Assembly: GCA_003230965.1 (NCBI GenBank)
Contig: QIHL01000035.1
Coordinates: 1 to 18,271 of the forward strand
Source of the DNA: Candidatus Magasanikiibacteriota bacterium
GTDB taxonomy: Bacteria; Patescibacteriota; Patescibacteriia; Magasanikbacterales; UBA922
DNA length: 18,271 nt
Direction of reading: 5' to 3'
The notes beneath the pieces are model-generated. The model saw nothing but the letters and a program-made list of their open reading frames with translations, was not told the origin of the DNA and made no database searches. A program made the translations under genes and the position numbers. The first letter of the stretch is position 1, and the number at the start of each line of letters is the position of its first letter. Positions 11,902-18,271 of the stretch are shown here, piece by piece.

Positions 11902-14184
11902 ATGGCTAAATTTTTTCGTACACATCCATTTTTATCACAGTCACTATTTTTGATTGTCTTGTTGGTATTTTTGCTTGGGCAATTACTTGTATGGCACATA
12001 CGAGCTGTCGGTATTGTATTGTTTTTTTTGTACGTTGCATTAGTAGGAAATTGGGCAAGAGAATTTTTGCATCGTGCATTTCATCTTAAACTACAAAGTT
12101 GGCTGACTCTTGGATTGGGTTGGTTTTTTGTATTTGTATTACTTGGACTATTTTCATCTATTTTAGTTGCATGGTATAGATTAACACCACTTTGTGTCTG
12201 GTCTGTTTTTGCTAGCGTAGGATTTTTTGTTGGTTTACTTGTACGGTTTTGGAAAACAAAGATTCAGTTGTGGAAACATCACATTGATATTGGACTGCCT
12301 CAGCGGATTTTTTCACCGTTGTTTGCGAAATCATGGACGCTTGTGATAGGTATTGTTGTATTATTGGTTGTATTATTTATTATTTTATTCATGTCAACAT
12401 CGCACGCAGTGTTGACGACGCCATGGCAAACAATTCCAACATGGTTTTTGTATATGTGGGTTGTTGTTTTATTTCTGGTTGGTTTTTTGGTATACAGCAA
12501 GCAGAGCATAAAAGTAATTTTGTTTATTTTGATTGCTGCATCATTCGTACAACATGCGTATCTTCCATTGACGCATGTGAATCCATGGGGCGGAGATGTA
12601 TGGCGACATGTTGGTGTTGAGATTCAACTTCAACGTAGTCAGTTTGTAAATCCGACTCTCTTTGGACCTGATCATGCGTGGGAACAGCTAGTGCACGGAT
12701 ATATGCCAGCTATTTTTTTACAACCGCAAAAATACGCGTATGGTAATCTCTGGGGTATAACTGTATTGATTAGTGATACGCTTGATAGTGGTTTATTACA
12801 TTTGAATATGTGGTTAGTGCCAATTGTGTGGTCGCTTATGTTGCCATTATTATTATTTTATTTCGGACGTATCTTGTTTGATTCATGGCGTAGCGGGCTT
12901 GTGCTTGGTTGGCTATCACTCATTCCATATTCGTGGCAAGCACTTGGTGGATTGACACTGCCCAATAGTTTAGGATTTGTTATTTTTTTATTTGTTCTTT
13001 TACTTTGGTTTCTCGCACGAAAGGTGAAAGATAGGCGTGCTCAGTATGCAGTTATTTTCTTGTCGGTTCTCTTACTTTTTGGATATTCATTGTATGCAAT
13101 TTTATTGTGGGCAATACTTCTTATTACTTGGTTTGTTGATTTATTAAGAAAGATACAACGACCACTGATTAAAATAATTACCACAGCATTTATTTTATCT
13201 ATAACTATTTTATTTTTGCCAGTATTTGCTCTGTTTAGTTTTTTGGGAAATGTTCCGACAGTATCAAACTTTTTTTCTCGTACAATTCATGTTGTTACTT
13301 CTATGATTGGTTGGACATTTGCACGTCATATTTTGCCAGCTACAACATTTACTGGAAATTTTTTTTATAATCATATTTTACTTAGATCATTTGTATCAAA
13401 TATATTTACGAATTTTCGCTGGCATGTATTTGTGTTGATGATAGTGATATGGATTGCAGTAATTATTGGGTTGATTGCGTTGTTCAAAAAAAATAAGGAT
13501 GCAAATTGGCATATTTTAGGTTTTTTTACACTAATGGTATGTGGTGGGTATGGTATCGGTTGGGTTTTTTTTGATGGTACACACACGTTAATTCGGCGAT
13601 TGGATCCAGTGATTGTTTTGGTGATGCTGTTCTTTTTTGTGTACGTCCTTGCATTATCTTTGTCTCATATTCGTAGACAGATGGTAAAACAAATTGCTGT
13701 CGTTATATATCTGTTACTTTTCTCGTGGTTTGGAACGACAACGTATGCATCTGGTCCAAATATACGCGTTGTGAGTAGTGATGAAGCACAAGTTGCGCAT
13801 TATCTGGTAGCACAAGAGGTACATAAAACTCATTCGTGTGTATTGGCTGATACATGGGAATTACTCGTGATTGAAGGTATAAGTGGCAGGCAGATTATCG
13901 GCGGTGGATTTCCAATCAATAGCAACTATGCTCAACCACAACGAGTGTGGCTATATCAGCAATTACTTGCAAATCCGTATGTGCAACTTGGTGCTAATGC
14001 AGAAAAAATAACATACGGAGATCACTGTTGGTTTGTTCTTCCAAAAGCAGATATTTCAACATCAACACAAGCAATTTTAAGTACTTTTGCATCTTCAACA
14101 GTTGAAATGAACACGCTTGAAGTTTGGCATATTGGGTATTTGGCTGTGAGTTCATCACTTGAAAAATATGGTAGAATGAGGTAG
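11902..14184 (+). CDS. GT-C-like polytopic membrane protein, putative glycosyltransferase (paralogue 2)
   Basis: This 760-residue protein has roughly a dozen or more membrane segments and a soluble C-terminal domain from about residue 615 to the end. The outer-loop motif GGDVWRHVGVE has Asp232, His236 and Glu240, spaced as in the minus-strand protein at 8996. Other blocks align between the two: Y-x2-G followed by LVPI...LLP near 280-315; P-x-SL with a hydrophobic run and WF near 353-410; and R-[LM]-[DN]-x-x ending FVY-x-L near 565-582. These support a shared GT-C-like fold, probably acting on a polyprenyl-linked sugar outside the membrane. It is very rich in Val, Trp and Phe. It starts 15 bases after the phosphatidyltransferase and ends 11 bases before the HIT gene. 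Acceptor and donor are unknown. Confidence 0.72.
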   Translation: MAKFFRTHPFLSQSLFLIVLLVFLLGQLLVWHIRAVGIVLFFLYVALVGNWAREFLHRAFHLKLQSWLTLGLGWFFVFVLLGLFSSILVAWYRLTPLCVWSVFASVGFFVGLLVRFWKTKIQLWKHHIDIGLPQRIFSPLFAKSWTLVIGIVVLLVVLFIILFMSTSHAVLTTPWQTIPTWFLYMWVVVLFLVGFLVYSKQSIKVILFILIAASFVQHAYLPLTHVNPWGGDVWRHVGVEIQLQRSQFVNPTLFGPDHAWEQLVHGYMPAIFLQPQKYAYGNLWGITVLISDTLDSGLLHLNMWLVPIVWSLMLPLLLFYFGRILFDSWRSGLVLGWLSLIPYSWQALGGLTLPNSLGFVIFLFVLLLWFLARKVKDRRAQYAVIFLSVLLLFGYSLYAILLWAILLITWFVDLLRKIQRPLIKIITTAFILSITILFLPVFALFSFLGNVPTVSNFFSRTIHVVTSMIGWTFARHILPATTFTGNFFYNHILLRSFVSNIFTNFRWHVFVLMIVIWIAVIIGLIALFKKNKDANWHILGFFTLMVCGGYGIGWVFFDGTHTLIRRLDPVIVLVMLFFFVYVLALSLSHIRRQMVKQIAVVIYLLLFSWFGTTTYASGPNIRVVSSDEAQVAHYLVAQEVHKTHSCVLADTWELLVIEGISGRQIIGGGFPINSNYAQPQRVWLYQQLLANPYVQLGANAEKITYGDHCWFVLPKADISTSTQAILSTFASSTVEMNTLEVWHIGYLAVSSSLEKYGRMR

Positions 14185-14195
14185 CCTATAAATAT

Positions 14196-14594
14196 ATGGA
14201 TTGTATTTTTTGTAAAATCATTCATGGAGATATTCCAAACTATACTGTATACGAAGATGATTATGCATTAGCTTTTTTGGATATTCATCCACTAGTAAAA
14301 GGACATACTGTTGTAATTCCAAAAGTACATGCAAAAATATTGCTTGATTTGAGTAATGAAATTGTTTGTGATTTTTTTGTAGATGTGAAACATGTAATGG
14401 AATTAGTAGAGAATGTATTTCATCCTGATGGTTTTACCGTTGGGTGGAATCATGGCGAAGCTGGCGGTCAGGTCGTTCCACACTTGCATGTTCATATTTT
14501 GCCACGCTGGGACAATGATGGAGGCGGAAATATTCATAGTATTATCAATAATCCAGGAGAATTGTCTGTTGAAGATATTGCTAAGTTATTTTGA
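14196..14594 (+). CDS. HIT family nucleotide-binding protein
   Basis: This 132-residue protein belongs to the histidine triad superfamily (Hint/HinT-like), which hydrolyses or transfers nucleotides from substrates such as nucleoside phosphoramidates and dinucleoside polyphosphates. The triad is His96-Leu-His98-Val-His100 in VPHLHVHILPR, with the upstream WNHGEAGGQ loop (84-92). The N-terminus MDCIFCKIIHGDIP is typical, and Cys3 and Cys6 with His45 or a neighbouring His may form the zinc site found in many members. The length is normal. The ATG at 14196 gives the standard N-terminus. The next gene starts 8 bases after its TGA stop, so HIT and NUDIX are probably translated from the same message. 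Confidence 0.93.
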   Translation: MDCIFCKIIHGDIPNYTVYEDDYALAFLDIHPLVKGHTVVIPKVHAKILLDLSNEIVCDFFVDVKHVMELVENVFHPDGFTVGWNHGEAGGQVVPHLHVHILPRWDNDGGGNIHSIINNPGELSVEDIAKLF

Positions 14595-14602
14595 ATTTTT
14601 CT

Positions 14603-15193
14603 ATGCACATGGAACGATGGAAAACTATTTTGGATGAAGTCCTTCACGTAAATAAGTGGTGGAGATATTGTCATGCGATATATGAATGGAAGGATGGACG
14701 CAGAGGGGATTATTATTATGTAGAAATGCTAGGATTTTCTGTAGTTGTTCCAGTTTTGGATGATGGTAGGATTGTTATAACTGTAAAATATCGTTATTTA
14801 ATGGATAAACAAAGTATAGAATTTCCAGCAGGTAAGATAGAATTAGGTGATGATCCGCTTGAGACAGCAAAAAGAGAACTGGAAGAAGAGACAGGTTGGG
14901 AAGCGGATCAGTATATAAGAGTTGGTATAATTGAACCTTCTCCTGCAGAGATAAAAAATCCTGGACATATATTTTTGGCTCAGGCTTATGGACAAAAAGA
15001 AGCTCACCCGAATGACACTGAACAGATTGAAGTATTGTACCGTCGGCCAGATGAAATAGATGAAATGATTAAACGCAATGATATTTGGGACGGACCGACG
15101 ATTGCTACTTGGGCTATGGTTCGTCATCATTTTCTTGATAAAGATTATGCTGAAATTTCTGCTCCGAAAGTTATATTGCCTGATATTTCGTAA
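14603..15193 (+). CDS. NUDIX hydrolase, ADP-sugar pyrophosphatase-like
   Basis: This 196-residue protein has a NUDIX box at 77-99. The catalytic REUxEExGU core is intact (Arg91, Glu92, Glu95, Glu96, Gly98, Trp99), but the usual first Glu is Asp83. The preceding SIEFPAGKIE and the later IEPSPAEIKNPGHIFLAQAY resemble ADP-ribose/ADP-sugar pyrophosphatases, which cleave a nucleoside diphosphate linked to another moiety; the exact substrate is unknown. The N-terminal 40 residues are Trp- and Tyr-rich. The ATG at 14603 is preferred over a TTG at 14591 that overlaps the HIT stop; an ATG at 14609 is also possible. It probably shares a message with the upstream HIT gene. Confidence 0.9.
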   Translation: MHMERWKTILDEVLHVNKWWRYCHAIYEWKDGRRGDYYYVEMLGFSVVVPVLDDGRIVITVKYRYLMDKQSIEFPAGKIELGDDPLETAKRELEEETGWEADQYIRVGIIEPSPAEIKNPGHIFLAQAYGQKEAHPNDTEQIEVLYRRPDEIDEMIKRNDIWDGPTIATWAMVRHHFLDKDYAEISAPKVILPDIS

Positions 15194-15215
15194 ATGTGGC
15201 AGTATTTTAGCATAA

Positions 15216-15244
15216 TAGCAAATTAATTTTTTTAACGTTATAAA
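15216..15244 (+). promoter_or_regulatory. Possible promoter for the rmlB operon
   Basis: TAGCAA (15216-15221, 3 of 6) and TATAAA (15239-15244, 5 of 6) are 17 bases apart. RNA would begin near 15251, about 12 bases before the rmlB ATG. The 69-base gap before rmlB is otherwise AT-rich without a convincing terminator. Confidence 0.38.
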
Positions 15245-15262
15245 TTTTTAACTCTTCTTATT

Positions 15263-16327
15263 ATGAAACTTCTTGTTACTGGTGGTGCTGGATTTATTGG
15301 TTCAAATTTTGTAAGCTACATGATGAAAACATATTCTGATCTTTCACTTGTTGTGTACGATAAATTGACGTATGCTGGTAATTTGGCAAATTTGGAAGAT
15401 GTAAAAGACGATCCACGTTATACTTTTGTTCAAGGTGATATTGTTGATTTGGATCATTTGAATCAGGTAATGGCAGAATATGGAATTACACATGTCATCA
15501 ATTTTGCAGCAGAAACACATGTGGATCGTTCAATTCATGGTGGTGCAAAAGAATTTATATTGACAAATACACTTGGGACACAGATGATTCTTGACGCAGT
15601 ACGAAAAAACAGTATTGAAAAATTTGTGAATGTGTCTACGGACGAAGTCTATGGATCATTGGAACTTGATTCAAATAAGGAGTTCACTGAAGACACTCCA
15701 ATTATGCCAAATATGCCGTATGCTGCTGCAAAGGCTGGCGGAGATCTTATGTGTCATGCATATTTTGTGACGCACAATGTGCCTGTTGTTGTAACTCACT
15801 GTTCAAACAATTATGGTCCGTATCAGTTTCCAGAAAAGTTGATTCCATTTTTTGTATTTAAACTTATGAAAAATGAAAAAGTACCAATTTATGGAGATGG
15901 AAAAAATATACGTGATTGGATTCATGTGCATGATCATGCGAAGGCGCTTGATGTATTGTTGCATAAAGGTGTTTCTGGCGAGGTATATAATATTGGTGCA
16001 GATAACGAACGAAGCAATCTGAACATTACACATATGATTTTAGATATTATGGGATTTGGCACAGAACAAATTGAATATGTAACTGATCGTCCAGGGCATG
16101 ATCGTCGTTATGCAATTAATGCAAGCAAAATTCGTAGTTTAGGATGGACACCAGAATATGGACCAAAGCAATTTCATAAAGGTTTAGAGCAAACAGTCCA
16201 GTGGTACAAAGATAATACGAACTGGGTTGAAGATTTATGGAATAAAAAGAAAAATGAAATGAATGCTTTTCAGGAAAAGATTGAGCATTCTGATACAAAG
16301 ATGGATGTGTCAAAAAGAATTGATTAA
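15263..16327 (+). CDS. rmlB: dTDP-glucose 4,6-dehydratase
   Basis: This 354-residue extended short-chain dehydrogenase converts dTDP-glucose to dTDP-4-keto-6-deoxyglucose using bound NAD. The N-terminus MKLLVTGGAGFIGSNF has the nucleotide-binding GGAGFIG (7-13). The family signature STDEVYG (125-131, with Asp127 and Glu128 as catalytic acid/base candidates) and the Tyr153-x3-Lys157 pair in PYAAAKAGGD are present, followed by HCSNNYGPYQFPEKLIP, typical of RmlB. The length is normal, with a charged C-terminal tail of about 30 residues (from about 325). The ATG at 15263 gives the canonical start. It opens the deoxysugar module; the next gene starts 4 bases after its stop. Confidence 0.95.
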   Translation: MKLLVTGGAGFIGSNFVSYMMKTYSDLSLVVYDKLTYAGNLANLEDVKDDPRYTFVQGDIVDLDHLNQVMAEYGITHVINFAAETHVDRSIHGGAKEFILTNTLGTQMILDAVRKNSIEKFVNVSTDEVYGSLELDSNKEFTEDTPIMPNMPYAAAKAGGDLMCHAYFVTHNVPVVVTHCSNNYGPYQFPEKLIPFFVFKLMKNEKVPIYGDGKNIRDWIHVHDHAKALDVLLHKGVSGEVYNIGADNERSNLNITHMILDIMGFGTEQIEYVTDRPGHDRRYAINASKIRSLGWTPEYGPKQFHKGLEQTVQWYKDNTNWVEDLWNKKKNEMNAFQEKIEHSDTKMDVSKRID

Positions 16328-16331
16328 AAAT

Positions 16332-16829
16332 ATGCTTGACCATTATATTCCAGAAAAATATCTCCATTTTGCGTTTGATGTTGGAGTTATTTTGAAGGGG
16401 ATTGATGGTTTACTTGAATTGATTGGTGGTTTTGCTCTTTTTTTTATTCGTCCAGAACAGATTTATGCGTTTACAGTATTTATCACACGCAACGAGCTAC
16501 TTGAAGATTCACACGACGTGATTGCAAATTATTTACTTCATGCTGGGCATATTTCTGGTGGATTGGAATGGTTTGGTGCACTGTATTTATTTTCTCATGG
16601 CGTTATTAAAATTTTGATTGTTCTTGGTTTATGGACAAAGAACTTATGGGCGTATAAGTTTGGTATCATAATTTTTAGTTTGTTTGTTATTTTTCAACTC
16701 TATCGTTATTCGTTTACACATTCTAATTGGTTAATTTGGTTGAGTGTCCTAGATATGATTATCGTTTTTCTTACATGGCATGAATATGTATTTATAAGAC
16801 GGAATAGTACTATTCACAATAGTACATAG
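16332..16829 (+). CDS. DUF2127 family membrane protein
   Basis: This 165-residue protein has four hydrophobic segments and matches DUF2127: FAFDVGVILKGIDGLLELIGGFALFF (about 13-38), GALYLFSHGVIKILIVLGLW in the middle, and WAYKFGIIIFSLFVIFQLYRYSFTHS near 107-132. The function of this family is unknown. The frame is open upstream to an ATG at 16263 inside rmlB, but the ATG at 16332, 4 bases after the rmlB stop, begins where the family similarity does. The C-terminus ends in a repeated NST (NST-IH-NST), encoded by DNA that forms a perfect palindrome. Its position inside a deoxysugar operon hints at an envelope role, by context only. Confidence 0.83.
   Translation: MLDHYIPEKYLHFAFDVGVILKGIDGLLELIGGFALFFIRPEQIYAFTVFITRNELLEDSHDVIANYLLHAGHISGGLEWFGALYLFSHGVIKILIVLGLWTKNLWAYKFGIIIFSLFVIFQLYRYSFTHSNWLIWLSVLDMIIVFLTWHEYVFIRRNSTIHNST
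16802..16825. repeat. Perfect 14-bp palindrome plus direct repeat before the cupin gene
   Basis: GAATAGTACTATTC (16802-16815) is a perfect palindrome. Its AATAGTAC half (16803-16810) recurs at 16818-16825, 15 bases on. The elements overlap the last codons of the DUF2127 gene and lie 28 to 51 bases before the next ATG. They could be an operator or a coding accident. Confidence 0.5.
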
Positions 16830-16852
16830 CATTACTATTTATTTTATTTTTT

Positions 16853-17287
16853 ATGTCAAAAAAAATATTCAAGAAATGGAAACTCAAATCATTTTCAAGT
16901 ATTGGCTATACGCTTACTGCAGTTGAGTTCAAAGATGTTGCACCGTTCGAAGTGAAACGTATGTATTATATTACACATTTTGAAGAAACAACAAAAACTG
17001 GTCAGCATTGTCACAAAATTGAGGAAGAAGTATTTATTCAAGCAAAAGGTAATTCTGTTGCTATTATTGATAAAGGAAATGGCAAAGAAGAAATTTCGCT
17101 TGTTGAAGGAGATGTTATATATGTACCAAATTATGATTGGCATGGATTTATTACGCCATCCGTAGATGCAGTTATCATTGCACTATCATCAACTAATTAT
17201 ATTTTAGATCGTAGCGACTACATTGAGGATTATGATGAGTTTCAGAAATTGCGTGCAGAGAATATTGCTAATAGAAAATCACTATGA
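16853..17287 (+). CDS. FdtA/WxcM-type cupin, putative dTDP-4-keto-6-deoxyhexose 3,4-ketoisomerase
   Basis: This 144-residue single-domain cupin matches the WxcM/FdtA/QdtA family, which isomerises dTDP-4-keto-6-deoxyglucose to a 3-keto sugar. Family marks are FEVKRMYYI (32-40), a His-x-His pair (His52 and His54 in GQHCHK), GDVIYVPNYDWHGF (86-99) and the C-terminal LSSTNYILDRSDYIEDYDEF. Well-studied members usually read RGxHAHK before and at the His pair; here it is KTGQHCHK, without the Arg and with Cys between the histidines. Activity may therefore be the same, altered or lost. The gene follows DUF2127 by 23 bases and overlaps rmlD by 4 bases (ATGA), implying translational coupling. A dTDP-sugar epimerase is an alternative role. 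Confidence 0.82.
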   Translation: MSKKIFKKWKLKSFSSIGYTLTAVEFKDVAPFEVKRMYYITHFEETTKTGQHCHKIEEEVFIQAKGNSVAIIDKGNGKEEISLVEGDVIYVPNYDWHGFITPSVDAVIIALSSTNYILDRSDYIEDYDEFQKLRAENIANRKSL

Positions 17288-18153
17288 AAAAGGTTTGTAT
17301 ACTCGGCGCGCAAGGGATGCTCGGACAGGCATTGTACGATGAGTTTAGCATTCATGGATATGAGGTAGTTGCTTGGAATAAAAGTAATTTAGATATAACA
17401 AAACCAGAGTTATGCAAAGAAAAATTGACCATGCTTTGTCCTGATATTTTAATCAATGCAGCTGCGTACAATGCAGTTGATAAGATTGAAGAGGATAAAG
17501 TAGCTCGTGCGCTTGCCTTACAGATTAACGGTAATGCACCAGAAATGCTTGCACGTATTGCAAAAGAAATGGGGAGTATATTTGTACATTTTTCTTCAGA
17601 TTATGTTTTTGATGGACAAAATAAAGATGGCTATGCAGAAGATGCACCAATATCGCCAGTTAATGTATACGCAAAAACAAAATTGAAAGGTGAACAGGCA
17701 GTACAAAATGTTGGTGGATTATTTTATCTGATTCGTCTCTCGCGATTGTTTGGAAAATCTGGTATTGGAAAAAATATAAAGAAAAGTTTTGTGGATATTA
17801 TGCTGTCTGCTGTGCGTGATAAAGGTAAAATGAAATTGAATTTGGTGGATGAAGAACGAAGTTGTCCAACCTATGCGCCAGATCTTGCAATGTTTGTTCG
17901 TGCATTGATTACAGACGCTGCCCCATTTGATCTCTACCATGGTGCAAACACTGGTGCTTGCACGTGGTATGGTTTTGCAAAAGAAATTTTTGCTGAAGCA
18001 GGAATGAATCCAACATGTGTACCAGTGAGTAGTAAAGAATTTTCTCGTCCTGCAGCCCGTCCTATGTATTCTGAATTATTGAATACCAAACGACCAAAGC
18101 AACGTCAATGGCAAGAAGCACTACAAGAGTATTTGATTATTACCAAAGTTTAG
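17284..18153 (+). CDS. rmlD: dTDP-4-dehydrorhamnose reductase (RmlD-like)
   Basis: This 289-residue NAD(P)H-dependent reductase of the SDR superfamily would reduce the 4-keto group of a dTDP-6-deoxyhexose, the last step of dTDP-L-rhamnose synthesis. Motifs are GAQGMLG (8-14) for cofactor binding, the NAAAYNAVDKIEED block (58-71), SSDYVFDG (104-111) and Tyr129-x3-Lys133 in VYAKTKLKGE. The C-terminal RP-x3-LNTKR (about 254-271) is typical. The length is normal. Its start codon overlaps the cupin stop. No rmlA or rmlC lies in the window, so whether the product is rhamnose or another deoxysugar is open. Confidence 0.92.
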   Translation: MKKVCILGAQGMLGQALYDEFSIHGYEVVAWNKSNLDITKPELCKEKLTMLCPDILINAAAYNAVDKIEEDKVARALALQINGNAPEMLARIAKEMGSIFVHFSSDYVFDGQNKDGYAEDAPISPVNVYAKTKLKGEQAVQNVGGLFYLIRLSRLFGKSGIGKNIKKSFVDIMLSAVRDKGKMKLNLVDEERSCPTYAPDLAMFVRALITDAAPFDLYHGANTGACTWYGFAKEIFAEAGMNPTCVPVSSKEFSRPAARPMYSELLNTKRPKQRQWQEALQEYLIITKV

Positions 18154-18154
18154 A

Positions 18155-18183
18155 TTGAATACAAATTTAGTAATTTATATATT
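18155..18183 (+). promoter_or_regulatory. Candidate promoter before the terminal GT2 gene
   Basis: TTGAAT (18155-18160, 4 of 6) and TATATT (18178-18183, 5 of 6) are 17 bases apart, just after the rmlD stop. RNA would start near 18190, about 33 bases before the ATG at 18224. No terminator separates it from rmlD. Confidence 0.45.
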
Positions 18184-18223
18184 ATCAGTATCAAAAATAA
18201 TTATAAACAAATTTAATAAGTTT

Positions 18224-18271
18224 ATGGATCTCTCTGTTGTAACTGTTACATGGAACTCTAAAGATTTTATA
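18224..18271 (+). CDS. GT2-family glycosyltransferase, 5' fragment
   Basis: Only the first 16 codons are inside the window. They read MDLSVVTVTWNSKDFI, which matches the first beta strand of GT2 (GT-A fold) glycosyltransferases, commonly SVVIVTWN in rhamnosyltransferase-like members. The position right after the deoxysugar genes suits an enzyme that uses their product. The gene runs off the window edge, so its domains and length cannot be judged. Confidence 0.72.
   Translation, partial: MDLSVVTVTWNSKDFI

Noticed and set aside
15194..15262. Terminator after the NUDIX gene
   Set aside because: The AAATTAATTT repeat before a T-run is too short and AT-only to form a convincing stem.
1..18271. 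UGA recoded as glycine
   Set aside because: TGA ends DUF192, HIT and cupin genes at the expected family C-termini, and no gene core contains an in-frame TGA.
1..18271. CRISPR array, tRNA/rRNA genes, insertion sequences, inteins or phage genes
   Set aside because: No regularly spaced repeats, no recognisable RNA gene sequences, no transposase or integrase, and dnaB and the other intein-prone genes are uninterrupted.

Overview
The window is AT-rich and densely coded: 18 complete genes plus the start of a 19th. It most resembles a chromosomal segment from a Patescibacteria (Candidate Phyla Radiation) genome. This placement is inference. It rests on the mix of housekeeping genes with sugar and envelope genes, the many multi-membrane proteins, the tiny intergenic gaps, the absence of Shine-Dalgarno motifs, and a membrane-anchored Clp-like ATPase. 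UGA is used as a normal stop at three genes, so the UGA=Gly code of Gracilibacteria/Absconditabacteria is ruled out. No RNA genes, CRISPR arrays, insertion sequences or phage genes were seen.

Layout. (1) 42-4720, plus strand: a tight operon of a small membrane protein, a large Clp-like AAA+ protein with a DnaJ-type zinc finger and two membrane helices, a WecA/MraY-family sugar-phosphate transferase, and a membrane-anchored DUF192 protein. Gaps are 1 to 6 nt. (2) 4717-5160: a near-consensus promoter, rplU (L21) alone, and a strong bidirectional terminator. (3) 5202-7650, minus strand: dnaB, ybaB, recR. (4) 7651-7910: a 260-bp divergent intergenic region with promoter-like and dyad elements. 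(5) 7911-8999: a GT4 glycosyltransferase, meeting tail to tail with a minus-strand GT-C-like membrane protein (8996-11239). (6) From 11248, plus strand: a CDP-alcohol phosphatidyltransferase, a second GT-C-like membrane protein that is a distant paralogue of the first, a HIT protein and a NUDIX hydrolase. (7) 15263 to the end, plus strand: a dTDP-6-deoxyhexose module (rmlB, a DUF2127 membrane protein, an FdtA/WxcM-type cupin, rmlD) and the start of a GT2 glycosyltransferase.

How the parts fit. The WecA-like enzyme could load a sugar phosphate onto a polyprenyl carrier. The Rml/Fdt enzymes would supply activated deoxysugars, GT4/GT2 enzymes would extend the glycan, and the GT-C proteins could transfer sugars outside the membrane. 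This is an inferred pathway for a surface glycan or glycolipid; the enzymes' substrates cannot be read from sequence.

The most unusual items are: the Clp-like protein, whose first ATPase domain is degenerate and which lacks aromatic pore loops and a ClpP-docking loop; the start-codon context (no Shine-Dalgarno, T at -1 in 17 of 19 genes); two head-to-head genes 8 bp apart with interleaved promoters; and the paired GT-C paralogues with a shared D-x3-H-x3-E motif.
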